NCBI GenBank assembly: GCA_958510875.1
Contig: OY294070.1
Location: 120,322,703 to 120,386,702, forward strand
From: Endomychus coccineus
Taxonomy: Eukaryota; Arthropoda; Insecta; Coleoptera; Endomychidae
Direction of reading: 5' to 3'
Length of the DNA: 64,000 nucleotides
Position 1 is the first letter of the stretch. Every line of letters begins with the position of its first letter. The notes below the pieces were generated by a model that was not told the DNA's origin, did no database searches, and saw only the letters and a program-made list of their open reading frames with translations. Below are positions 35,041-45,299 of this stretch, in pieces. Both the position numbers and the translations under genes were made by a program.

Positions 35041-35640
35041 GCTACCATACCGCTCATTGTATCAAATTCTAGTATAATAGTCCCATATTTCTTCACTATT
35101 CAGCAAAGTAGTTTGCATATCAAATAATTCCAAAGAACAATTCGTAAGAAAATTTATCAAGTCGGAAGCATGAAACCATCATAAATTAATCTATGAGAAT
35201 TTAATTTACAAGTTCACGGTCCAGTGAACTCTTCTAATTATGATTCTTAATATTAAATCTTATAAGCGTTCCTGCTACGTATAAAGAACGCCTCTGGTAG
35301 CATTTCCTGGCTAGAATCCAAAGCGCAGCAGATAGCACTTGGGTTTGATACACCATTAAAATGGAATAACAATTTTATAATGTCCGCATAATGTTTACGC
35401 TGAAAGGAAGCTCATAAAAACATATAAAATATGACGTGCGCATTAACACATCGTTAGGTTTAGATCATAAAATGACCGGGAAATGTACGAAAGTAAACAA
35501 GCGACAAAAAAACGCATCCAAACTTGGTCGGGCCTCATAAACTCATCAAGAACGTACAAGACTAATTTCATTCAACATGGGGAGCTGAAACTTCTTGGAG
35601 CCAGAAGATTTATGGATGTACCTAGCCCTGTTGTGCCATA
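35041..35640. other. Unassigned
   Basis: No feature recognised in about 600 bases. Confidence 0.4.
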
Positions 35641-35796
35641 TGGAAGCACTGATATTAGTACAAATGCATGTCTATTACTATATACTTACTACGTACAATT
35701 GATCGATTCACTTACATTTTACTCATGTTTTCCATCATAATAACTGTAAGAATCCACTTATTTCCCAATGTTTTTCCACAGGAATACTATAATGAT

Positions 35797-36687
35797 TTGA
35801 ATAAAAAACGCAACACCTAGTGTTTGTTCAACACGCCTGAAATTTTCACAGGAGGGATACTTCAATGTAATCAAGAAATGATTGAAGTTTGAATAAAAAA
35901 CTCCAATCATTTTTATGATTCCCCCTTACCCCGAAGTCATCGCGCCGGTAGGCTGGAGTGGTTTAATGAGCCAGTAAACTGGGTGTAGGAATGGCATCAT
36001 GTGGTCTTCAGTGATGAGTCGCGATTTTATTTGTGGGCCCATGATGGACGAAGAAGGGTGAGGCGTTCACGTGAGGAAAGAACTTCATACTGCCCTCACA
36101 TTAGGAGTAATGTTTTGGGGTGTGATATGTTATGGCAGTAGGTCACACCTAGTTTTCGTCCAGGGCAATTCAAATGCAGCCGATTACATAAACAACGTGT
36201 TGGAACCTGTTGCAGTACCACATCTTCTGAGTTCATTTGATCCAATCTTGCAACAGGACAATGCCCACCCTCATACGCCAAGGGTTACAACAACGAAGTA
36301 TTTAGAAGATGCTGATGTGGTGATGTTTTATGGCCTGCACGTTCACCGGATCTCTCGCCGATTAAACATGTCTGGGATATAATCGGTACAAGACTGAGTA
36401 GTTTACGCCACCCCCTCACAATTTAGATGATCTTCGACTCAGTATCCAAAAAGCTTGGGATGGGATACCTCAAAGTGACATTGATCATCTTGTTCAAACT
36501 GTACCTCATTCAGTAAATAAGTGCATAATAAAAAAATTCGGTGGGGTCACTCATTATTGAATAAATTTTTTATTTATGTTTTTTCCGCTTCAATTTCTAA
36601 TCATTCACTAGTTACAAGAATGTGCATCTTCTGCAAAATTTCAATTAAATTGCTTAACTATCACTAGGTGTTGCAATTTTTATTCAA
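35797..36687 (+). mobile_element. Tc1-like transposon, degenerate
   Basis: The left end TTGAATAAAAAACGCAACAC and the right end, on the opposite strand, TTGAATAAAAATTGCAACAC form terminal repeats of at least 27 bases ending CACCTAGTG. The length (about 890 bases) is shorter than an intact Tc1 element. A broken transposase lies between. Confidence 0.82.
35950..36540 (+). pseudogene. Tc1-like transposase pseudogene
   Basis: RLEWFNEPVNWV and WHHVVFSDESRFYLWAHDGR hold the first catalytic Asp. After a frameshift, VMFWGVICYGSRSHLVFVQG and QQDNAHPHTPRVT hold the second. After another shift, PARSPDLSPIKHVWDIIGTR holds the third acidic position. The N-terminal DNA-binding part is deleted. Several frameshifts mean it is dead. 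Confidence 0.85.
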
Positions 36688-36855
36688 CTCAGCAGATGAA
36701 AGCACTGATATTAGTACAAATGCATGCCTATTATTATATACTTACTACATACAATTGATTGATTCACTTACACTTCACTCATGTTTCCCATCAGAATAAC
36801 TGTAAAAAATCTCAAACAACCACTCATTTTGCAATGTTTTACACCATATTACATA

Positions 36856-37329
36856 AAGAGCATTGGTGGTGTATTTTTGTATTGAAGTATGACTTTTACT
36901 GAATGCAGATGACAGACCTTTCAGTACATGCACTGCGACTTCCCTATTCTTCTGTACAGCCAGCGGAGTGCCAACATCTGAGGTAATTCATTTGAGTCAG
37001 GGATGTATAGCACTCCCTAGAGTCACCCGATGCCTCTCAGATGAACGCAGTTAGAATATAAAATCATAGAAAATTATGTAATGGTCCCAGTGATGAAATT
37101 ATTTAACTAAAGTCTTACGTAGGGGAAATTTCCTGACTGCTTGAATATTTTCGAAGGTTATACCTGTTTTAAGAAAAAAAGATCGTCAAAGGATAGTTCT
37201 ATCAAATCAACAATCCCGAAGATAGCAAACATTTTGGAAAATTTTCTCAAAAATGGAAGAGACAAAAGGACCTCCCCAAAACTCAGTAGAAACGCCACTC
37301 TAAAACAAAAGAAGGAACTGGAGTAGGAG
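36856..37329. other. Unassigned
   Basis: A weak LINE-like frame may exist but no motif is firm. Confidence 0.3.
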
Positions 37330-37900
37330 TACAGAGTCCTGAAATCGAATATTCTGGAAGCTTAGGCTAATCCAAAAGTGTCATCAGGTCGGATAGTCAA
37401 GCAGCCATTAACGCACTCTCACGTGATTGGCTCCGAGATGGTCTCAGAATGCTTAGTCAAACTAAACGAACAAAATGAGGAACAATGCAGTTCCTCCTAT
37501 GGATTCCGGCAGAACACCGGAGTGGAGAGTAACTGAAAATCAGACGAAATCTCACAAACAAAGGGGCCGAAAATCATTTCTAAAACCTGAACACTTGTGC
37601 GGAATGAGTGCCAGCGCAATACTGGAAGATCGCAAGAAATAAATAGACAATGAAAGATTCAATCACTGGATAAAACTACATGAACTGGGACAGGCAAAGA
37701 TACTTCTGAGGAACTGTAACAGAAGAGATCTAACAACTGCATCAACCTAAGAAAATATGAACGGAAATCCTAACAAGCCACTGTTGGTTGATATTTACCT
37801 CAAGAAGCTCGGACTAGTAGGGTAGGAGAGTGCAAAATCCAAGGACACGACAGCTAGGAGCGTGCCAAATAGAAGAGGAAGATTCGCCTAACTTGAGGCC
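37330..37900 (+). pseudogene. LINE RNase H remnant (R1-like group)
   Basis: The plus strand reads SDSQAAINALSRDWLRDGLR, FLLWIPAEHRSGE, NKGAENHF and, further on, traces of the TGHC-type C-terminal region. The order matches the RNase H of the LINE fragment at 54.1 kb. Many stops. Confidence 0.55.
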
Positions 37901-38194
37901 ATTCTATATCCTAAACTTCCCAATTTCTACAGTGTTGCAGAACCTGCTGTAGCCATTGAGACAACACGATTGGCCCAGCATCAGAAAGGAACACCATAGA
38001 TATATTAGGTCGGAGTGTGCGAATATCACGAACACGATACAATATAAGCGGTTCAGTGTGATTTTTGAGTCGGAAAATCCACGTAGCTTCAAAAATAAAC
38101 ATTACGTAACAAACTTGGATATAACGGCATGCAAGATTTATGAATCTTTCTTTTACAATCGTATCTTCAAATAGAAAACATATTAAAATATCCA

Positions 38195-38827
38195 ATGGTT
38201 GTTGATCTCACGCAGATTCAATTAGATTGGGAGTACCGCGTGATCCAATATTGAGTGCTGTACCTATTATTCCTAATATGCATGAATGATCTCCTGAATT
38301 GCACAAGAAATGCTGATTTTGTCTTGTTTGTGTGTGATATGGCGAAGGATCATAATCACCTAACGCCAGAAGCTGGCTTGGATGATGTACACTCTTCTCT
38401 CTCACATAAGTTCAAAGCAAATAGACTTGATCTAGACATAGACAGAACCAACCAAATGGTATTTGGTACACGTTAACTACTAGAGAATTATTAGAACTGT
38501 ATAAGTTGAGTAGGTGTGAATCTTGAAAGCTCACAAACATGGCAAGATCACGTCAACTTCATTTCTCGTAAATGCTGTAGAAATATCTACGTCATGAGAA
38601 ACCTATTTGCTGGCGATACACAAAAAGTACTTTTTCTGTCATATTATGCTCTTTTTAAATCTATTTATACGTATTATTTTTTTCTCTGGGTCCAAAGTTT
38701 ACACCAGAATTCTATTTTTAAGCTTCAGAGAAGGCTCCTAGGAATCATGTACAATGCAGGATATAGAGATGATCTGGAAGAAAATTTCAAAACACTTTAA
38801 TGTATAACATACCTTCAAAGTATATAA
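38195..38827 (+). pseudogene. LINE RT C-terminal fragment
   Basis: The plus strand reads LLFLICMNDLLNCTRNADFV, then LFVCDMA where FADD would be expected, then LDDVHSSLSHKFKANRLDLD. A second frame (38516-38800) has TWQDHVNFISRKCCRNIYVM and IFKLQRRLLGIMYNAGYRDD. A decayed CR1/Jockey-like LINE, cut on its right by the foldback element at 38828. Confidence 0.75.
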
Positions 38828-39415
38828 TATACAGGACGGTCCTGTTTATATCATCAGAATTTCACCAGCCAATAGTTTATCGAAAAATAAAGGTAGTTTG
38901 TATGATAAACTATGGTCGAAGAAGGCTTCGTTTTTTGCGAATATCTCCGGAACCGCTTATCGTACAGAAAATAGCTTTCGTGAGCATCTCCTACCCATAG
39001 TAAGCTATGTTCTGTGCAAATTTTTTTCCAGTCATAACTGGTGAAGATTTTGAATATGTAGTGGGTGTTTTTCTCCCTAACTTCTACGCCACTGGAAAAA
39101 GTACGGTTTTGAGACTCCCATTTGAACCGTCAATGTTTTCTAGACAAAATAACTACTCTTGGTCATAAGCTCTAAAGTTGACCGTTTTCGAGAAAAATCT
39201 ACTTTTATGTTGAAAAACATGGTCAATTTTTTGGTTTTGTTATTTGTTCTAACGTTTAAATAAATTTTGTTTAATTAGTAAAAAGTAAATTATATTTCGA
39301 AGATTTCGAAAACGAAGCCTTCTTCGACCATAGTTTAATATACAAACTACCTTTATTTTTCGATAAACTATTGGCTGGTGAAATCCTGATGATATAAACT
39401 GGACCATTCTGTATA
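38828..39415. mobile_element. Foldback MITE with ~112 bp terminal inverted repeats
   Basis: The left end TATACAGGACGGTCCTG and the right end, on the opposite strand, TATACAGAATGGTCCAG begin inverted repeats spanning 38828-38940 and 39303-39415. Shared internal blocks include TTTCACCAGCCAATAGTTTA, CGAAAAATAAAGGTAGTTTG and GGTCGAAGAAGGCTTCG. No transposase. It sits in LINE coding sequence on the left and against a PLE end on the right. Confidence 0.8.
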
Positions 39416-39424
39416 AGCAAAAAT

Positions 39425-39612
39425 CAGTTTATTAAAGTCATACTTATCTCCAGCTGTGGTTAACCCCTTGTTTCCATTATGAACCTCTAATAGTATCTAC
39501 ACAGGTATATCTTCTTTTCTAATTTAGTTTAATCTGATGATGGCTACTTGTTAGCTGAAAGATCCTCAGTACATTAAAATAATATTTTTAGTGGACTATA
39601 TGGTGATAATTT
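39425..39612 (+). mobile_element. PLE family 2, 3' end and terminal repeat
   Basis: It matches the 3' UTR and terminal repeat of the 30.3-30.9 kb copy (TTATCTCCAGCTGTGGTTAA, AATTTAGTTT, then the hammerhead-like motif and TTTTTAGTGGA). No coding part. Confidence 0.7.
39528..39577 (+). ncRNA. Hammerhead-like motif with both core boxes intact (PLE family 2)
   Basis: CTGATGA (39534-39540), extra T (39541), stem II GGCTAC/TTAGCT closed by about five pairs, GAAA (39557-39560), stem III G-C next to A-U around ATC, then CTC (cleavage expected after 39567) before AGTAC. Stem I is weak here because the left strand reads TTTAAT where the family has TTTACT. Confidence 0.55.
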
Positions 39613-40430
39613 TTGACGTGACAACGTCTTATAATTCGATGGAGCCGGCTGCACGCACAAGAAAACATGACTCATTTGCCGTTACCTCGCTCTGACCGGC
39701 TGTGCGTTACCTCGCTCTGAGGCGTTCCATTTAAGGCTTGAAGTGCAAGCGAGCTCTCCTACTTGAGTGACCGATGCGATGCGCGTGGACAGCTGCTATA
39801 CAATAATACATTTACATGTTTTCGTGAGTGCAGTGAAAAGTGAATGTGATGTCAATTGTTTATAGCAACGATAATTGCGGCGATAAAGGTAATGATTCTT
39901 TCGATATTAAATATGTGTTCATTGATATATTGTCGAATATTCGTGCTTTCATCATTAAAATAAATAGCATCGGTCCGCTAGTGCAGCGATTGTAGGTTAT
40001 GCTATAATTGACAAAACTATAACAATAAGTTAACAGAACTGTTTCACGATGAGTAAAAAATCAATTGCTTTACTATTCGATCGAAATAATTATCCAGCGT
40101 AGCTATGATTTCAAAAAATTAAAACATAAATGTTAAATCTTCCACATATCATAACAACGTGTCTGAAATGACAGGTAGGACCAGCCAGCCGTCAAAGGGA
40201 ACAATTTTCTCCTATATCAAACACATTGAGGCGGGCTTTTTAGAAGCTAAATTGACATAATTGAATTTATGGGTACAAATAAATGTAACTTGATCAATTC
40301 AATTGTGATTTCCATTTACCTCCTTCTCTATATCCATACAAAATATCTATCAAACAAATAAAATTAAAATTTTCTTTTGAAAAATGAAACCATTCCATCA
40401 GTATTTTCTTATGACGTTGTCAAGTTCAAC
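39613..40430. mobile_element. Candidate non-autonomous DNA transposon with short terminal repeats
   Basis: The left end TTGACGTGACAACGTCTTAT and the right end, on the opposite strand, TTGAACTTGACAACGTCATA share a core TGACAACGTC. The left part is unusually GC-rich and repeats GTTACCTCGCTCTGA twice. No transposase and no clear target duplication. Confidence 0.4.
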
Positions 40431-41382
40431 TTTCGTCAGTAAATCGACTTTACAGACAACCGATTTTTATTTAATTATTAATGAATCCATATCTTAGTCA
40501 ACCATTCCATGAACGTCGTGTAATCGCAGACTTTGCCGTTTCCATCCCACTCCTAATCAAATCGTAATATACTGCGAACGTTGTCCTGTCAATTGAAGAT
40601 AACTTTTAGTAGTCATCTTTAAATAAATAGAGTTCTCCTACGAATAAGAAGTGAGGAAGTAGGTTGGAATATAAATTTTTGGATCTTATGATGAAGTGAC
40701 TGTGGTCTGCCTTTGCAAAGAAATAATGACAAATAGATTGGGTGTAACGGGAATCTATTGTAAGGGTTATTTACTGGCCATATAGAAGTCAACGGCTAGT
40801 TGGAATATGGACATAGAAGTTCACCGCCCGTGTAATATATGGGAGTCCCCCGTAGTACACGACTCTGCACTCTGCTGGCACCATTACTCTTCACTTGCCG
40901 GATGACAAAAGATGCGGTCTGGTCCGTTATCACACAATACCTTCTATATAGAAGTATACTGTAGAGTCCATCGAGTTGCACATTTGTAGTAATGCTCAGA
41001 AAGAATACGTGTCATAGAATTGAAACGTTAGATAAAAAGAATTGTTGAGATTTCTGAATAAAAATTGTTCGGTTCGAAGGTTCATATCTTCTCTTATATC
41101 CAAAAAGCTGAAAAAAGGGATGGATAGAACAACATGTCTTGGAAGAGATGAATATACAAATGTGAAATGGAGACAGAAAAATTTTAAATTATTTCCTCCA
41201 CTTGCGAAATGAAGTTCTACATATTCCTTCGAAATAGAGATAAATTTGGTTCAATGCACTCTTTTTTCTATCGAATGTAGAGGAACAATAGATTTTCATC
41301 AGTGAATTGAGTGTTTGTAATGAAATAATTGAGTAAGGGGAACATGGCTACTTCAATCCTACTCATTTCAAAAAAATATTGT
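40431..41382. other. Unassigned AT-rich sequence
   Basis: No feature recognised. Confidence 0.4.
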
Positions 41383-43087
41383 TTTTTTTTTTTTATTTAT
41401 TGATAAGCGGATCAACCACTAGGGTTATTAGCGCAACGTTACATTATAATATATTATCAGTAGAATATTCAGATCAAATGAAACATGTTAATATTCGTCA
41501 GAAATGACATGAGATTTTTAACATTACAGGTGTCATTAAGAGTTTCGTGTAATTCTTGCTTCTTGGAACTTGGGGCAAATTTGGAGAACGTGCTTCACAG
41601 TCATTATTGTGTCACATATATCGCAAATTGTTTGGTCCTCACGTGATAGAAGGAAGTCGTGCGAAAATTTGGTGTGGCCTATGCGAAGTCGGCAGAGGGT
41701 AACTTGGTGTTCCTGGATTTTGGTGGGTTTGTCCAGGGTCTTACGAATCGTTTTATTTCAGCTAGTTTTGAACTTGACTGTAGCCATTCTCTTTGCCATG
41801 CATCCATGACCCTGCTCTTGAAGTATATTTTCGTATCCGATGCAGTTGTTTTGATGATTTTCCTTGACCTATGATCGTGTATCGCTTCTTTGGCTGCGAC
41901 ATCTGCTCTTTCATTTCCAGCAATTCCAATATGAGATGGAACCCTCATCAGTATTACTTTTTTGCCTAACTCTTCGATTCTATAGAGTTCTTTTTTCATC
42001 AGTAATACGATGGGATTGTCTCTATATAACTGTTGTGTTCCTTTAACCGCGCTCAAAGAGTCTGTTACTATAAGAAATCTATCGGCGGGATGATTTTTTA
42101 GGAATATTAGTGCTTGTAATATTGCAAAGAGTTCAGCAGTGTATATACATGTAGCTTGGGGTAGACTGAAATTCAATATTTCCTCTGGTGTTATTACAGC
42201 TGAACCAACTCCCTGATCTGTTTTTGAGGCGTCGGTATACATAGTCACATAGTCCTTATATAATGGTTAGCTTTTGGTTGAATAGGTTTCGTAGAACTCG
42301 GGGTATCAGAGAGTATCATATTTTGTGAAATAGGATATAGAGGAGTCACATATAAGAGGCTTGATCAGCCAGGGAGGAGGGGTAGTTATTGAATTTGTAA
42401 ATAATGGTGGAAATGTACATCCTGATTTTTCTGAGAGTTTATTTATCCTTTCGTAGAAAGGTGGGTCCGTTCTTGGATGTCCTGTGAAATTTTCTTTGAA
42501 TCGGGTTGAAAAGACATTGTTATATGTAGGGTGCGTTGGTCTGGTTGCAATAGATGTAGCATAAGAGAGACTCAAGTGTTGTCGACGGTACCTTAGAGGG
42601 GGTTCGTTTGCTTCGCAGCACAAGCTTTCTGTTGGACTTGTTCGATGAGCTCCTAGTGCTATTCGAAGTGCTGTATTCTTATTGTGGTTTGACTTGCAGA
42701 AGCATATGCTATTGATCCGTAGTCTATTCTGGACCTGATAAGGGATCTGTAGAGTTGAATAAGTGTTGTTGAGTCAGCCCCCATGTTGTGTTGGACAGCA
42801 TCCTCAGAAGATTTATACCTCCCTGGTACATCCTGATGAGGTTGTGTATGTGTGCTTTCCAATTTAATTTTTGATCGAAAATCATTCCAAGAAATTTTAT
42901 TTCGTCGACATATTTGAGGTTCTTGCCGAAGAATTGTAGTGTTGGTTTATCTCTGATGTGTGTTTTCGAAAAGAGTATCATCTTGGTTTTTACTGAAGAG
43001 AAATTGAAACCTGTTGATTTAGACCAGAGTTCTAAATGTTGTAGGTGATCCTGAAGAATTGATCTCATAGTTTCCATATTTTTCCCT
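41383..43087 (-). mobile_element. 5'-truncated LINE with RNase H (I-like), 3' poly-A
   Basis: The minus strand runs from just after the RT catalytic box to a 3' end with a poly-A tail (plus-strand poly-T at about 41382-41396), preceded by ATAACCCTAGTGGTTGATCC. The 5' truncation lies near 43087, beside the PLE copy. Confidence 0.85.
41540..43077 (-). pseudogene. LINE ORF2 3' part: RT end, RNase H, C-terminal zinc motif
   Basis: The RT end reads NFSSVKTKMILFSKTH and LGMIFDQKLNWKAHIHNLI (42724-43077). The middle is split over frames at 42659-42862 and 42306-42623. The RNase H (41679-42248) has YTDASKTDQGVGSAVI, CIYTAELFAILQAL, TDSLSAVKG and RVPSHIGIAGNERADVAAKE. That is the D, E, D and D acidic set. 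A CDICDTIMTVKHVL motif near 41620, in another frame, is the C-terminal zinc motif. Frameshifted and 5'-truncated. Confidence 0.87.
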
Positions 43088-43192
43088 TTGATGAATAAAA
43101 GAAGGCGTCTTTAGTAATGATTCTTGACCTAGGTTTGAATCATACATAAATTCTCGGAAAATAGGTCACACTAACACATATGTTATAGTCTT

Positions 43193-43236
43193 CGTCTTTA
43201 CGTACGTTTCGGTCTCACGACCATCATCAGAAGACG
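43193..43236 (-). ncRNA. Hammerhead ribozyme-like motif, well preserved (PLE family 1, copy B)
   Basis: On the minus strand: stem I CGTCTT (43236-43231) pairs fully with AAGACG (43198-43193). Core box 1 is CTGATGA, with an extra T after it. Stem II GGTC/GACC has a GTGA loop, and core box 2 is GAAA. Stem III is A-T plus C-G closed by GTAC, then the GTA triplet; cleavage would fall after it. The layout is a minimal type I hammerhead as known from Penelope-like elements. The extra T is a departure from the consensus. Confidence 0.7.
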
Positions 43237-43270
43237 TATCAATGTATAGAACGTAATTTCTTAAGACTAA

Positions 43271-43778
43271 TTGTGTCATCACAAGGCATCCTCTGTAATA
43301 ACTTCATTAGATTTTCAACCCGTAAACTTTAAACGGTATGTAGATGATTGCCTAATGTGTGTTCTCAATGATAGAATTCAGTACGTGATTAATAAATTTA
43401 ACAATTTCCACTGTAAACTTCAATTTACTTGTGAAATAGGAGTGACCAAAAACATAAATTTCCTAGATATGAACATTAGGCATGATGCAGATGGAAAAAT
43501 AAAAACTTCGTGGTTTACTAAAGAAGTTTGGTCTCAACGTTACCTTCACTTCAATTCCGTTGCACCTACAAGTTATAAAAAGAAAGTGTTATAAACAGCC
43601 TTACAGGTCGCGCGGTTAAATTGTCCCACTCAGAGGACCGTCTCAAAAATTTAAAAATTGTTCGTTATACACTAGAAATTAATAGCTACCCAAAAACATT
43701 TTTCAATCCCAACATTAAAGAGAGAATAAACAAAATCTATAATGGGACGTTATATATAAATAACATAAACATAATAAA
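43271..43778 (+). pseudogene. PLE reverse transcriptase fragment
   Basis: The first frame (43271-43594) reads FKRYVDDCLMCV with the YVDD catalytic box, then FHCKLQFTCEIGVTKNINFL, DMNIRHDADGKIKTSWF and LHFNSVAPTSYKKK. These match the Penelope RT thumb pattern (FT-E, INFLD, YL-F-S-H). After a +1 shift near 43590 it continues as LTGRAVKLSHSEDRLKNLKI and NSYPKTFFNPNIKERI. The fingers and upstream palm are missing and no GIY-YIG part is seen. The ATG at 43271 is incidental. Confidence 0.82.
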
Positions 43779-44056
43779 AATAATTTTATAACATTACCAT
43801 ACATTCCAGAGACCTCATATTATATTTTTGGTTCAGTCCTTCAGTCGTATTCATACTGTAATTTGATATGACTTCAAAGCTTATGAGAATATTGCTGAGC
43901 AGCGGATTCTTGATTCATATACTTAAAACATTAATGTGTTATAATTTTGATTACTCTGTTCATTTCGGCGACGTGGACATTTTTAATTGTAACTAGTGCA
44001 ATAAGGACGCCTTGTGACGATACAATTTCGAAAAATGACTTTTTATACATTGATAT

Positions 44057-44099
44057 GTTTTCTGATGATGGTCGTGAGACCGAAACGTACGTAAAGACG
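44057..44099 (+). ncRNA. Hammerhead ribozyme-like motif, well preserved (PLE family 1, copy C)
   Basis: Stem I GTTTT/AAGAC pairs with one G-U wobble. CTGATGA (44062-44068), extra T, GGTC-GTGA-GACC, GAAA (44082-44085), C-GTAC-G, then TA before AAGAC. All core bases are intact apart from the extra T. It lies in the downstream terminal repeat of the PLE. Confidence 0.7.
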
Positions 44100-44155
44100 A
44101 AAATAATGAGCATATGTGTTAGTGTGACCTATTTCCTGAGTATGTATATATAGTT

Positions 44156-44549
44156 AGGCGCTTTTGAAAGGCTGTGTGTTCCAGAAATAAAATCAGTTAT
44201 CATGTTATCTATTATTGGATTATATATCAATTTTTACATTGAATTATTTGCACTAGTCAAGATTCTTTGTTCAAGACTTTCTGATATAACGCCCATGTAA
44301 AAATGAAGAGGTATCCAGAGTTTTTTTTTCAGAAAAATATGAGTTAAGAATGGACATGTTTAAGTAATGAGACACAAGGACAATGTTTTGCGTGAAAAAT
44401 TTCGAACTCTCAAGAACCAAAATATTTAATAAATTGACGATGGATCTCAGAACATAACTATTCCTGCCCATCTCTAATAACAATATTTGTCTGTGTCCTT
44501 AGTTAAGGGGTACTGACATGCGCCCCATACATTACGCCCTCTTTATTGC
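44156..44549. other. Unassigned
   Basis: No feature recognised between the PLE and the mariner. Confidence 0.35.
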
Positions 44550-45297
44550 AGGTTGGAGATACATGGAAAAACGTGAATTTCGCGTCTTGAATAAACATTA
44601 TTTCTTGCGTGGAAAAACCACGCCAGATGGGTGCCCGATTTGCTCTCTGTTGACAACAAGCGCGACCTTGTAACAACTTCAAAGGAGTGTTTGGCGATGT
44701 TCCAGCGCAATAAGAAGACTTTTTGCGCCGTTTCGTAATCGTGGACGGAACATGGATCCATCAGATCACACCAGAGACCAAAGAACACTCGAAACAGTGG
44801 ACTAGTCATGGCGATTCGAAAAAAGTCAGAGTGAGCTTATCGGCCAACAAAGTCATGTCGACAGTTTTTTGGGATGCACACGGTATAGGCAGAGCTGTTG
44901 GATCAATTCCACGCCGATTTGCAGCTGAAGCGGCCGTATTTGGCAAAGAAAAAAGTGCTCTTCCACCAGGATAACGCCCCGGTGCACAAGTTCACAGTCG
45001 CAATGGCAAAATTGCATGAATTGCGTTAGGAATTGGTTCGTCATCCACTGTATTCTCCAGATTTACCCCTCTAGGATTTTTATCTATTTCCTAACTTAAA
45101 GAAATGGCTCCAACGATGAAACAAACGCCTATTTTGAAGGATTGCCAAAATCCCATTATTTGGAAAGGATCGAAAAATTAGAAAAACGTTGGACGAAGTC
45201 TATCTAGCTACAAGGATAGATGTTGAGAAATAAAAGAAGTTTGGACAAATAGATCATTTCTTGTTTCATGTTTCAGGAATTTTTAACCTTGCCCTCG
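44550..45297 (+). pseudogene. Mariner (mellifera subfamily) transposase pseudogene, copy 3
   Basis: A natural start MEKREFRVLNKHYFLRGKTT lies at 44573. The helix-turn-helix region is then deleted. KECLAMFQRN leads into the catalytic domain: VDGTWIHQITPETKEHSKQW with the first Asp, VMSTVFWDAHGI, FHQDNAPVHKFTVAMAKLHE with the second Asp, and YSPDLPL with the third (D34D type). Frameshifts occur near 44890 and after. The 3' end AACCTTGCCCTCG is followed by TA at 45298, a proper mariner terminus. The 5' terminus is not evident. Confidence 0.87.
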
Positions 45298-45299
45298 TA

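Larger units (their letters stand above)
35643..36845. repeat. Direct repeats of about 145 bp bracketing the Tc1-like element
   Basis: 35643-35796 and 36699-36845 share AAGCACTGATATTAGTACAA, ATGCATG, ATACTTACTAC and CACTCATG/TACTCATG blocks. The left copy ends where the left terminal repeat begins, and the right copy starts about 11 bases after the right one. Confidence 0.75.
43110..44155 (+). mobile_element. Penelope-like element family 1, 5'-truncated, inverted terminal repeats
   Basis: An inverted (minus) terminal repeat at 43128-43262 precedes a truncated RT on the plus strand. A plus-oriented terminal repeat at about 43960-44155 follows. Both repeats carry a hammerhead-like motif. An inverted partial repeat at the 5' side is a known PLE arrangement. 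Confidence 0.82.

Noticed and set aside
41570..42046. Plus-strand frames of 60-79 codons
   Set aside because: They are opposite the LINE RNase H domain on the minus strand.
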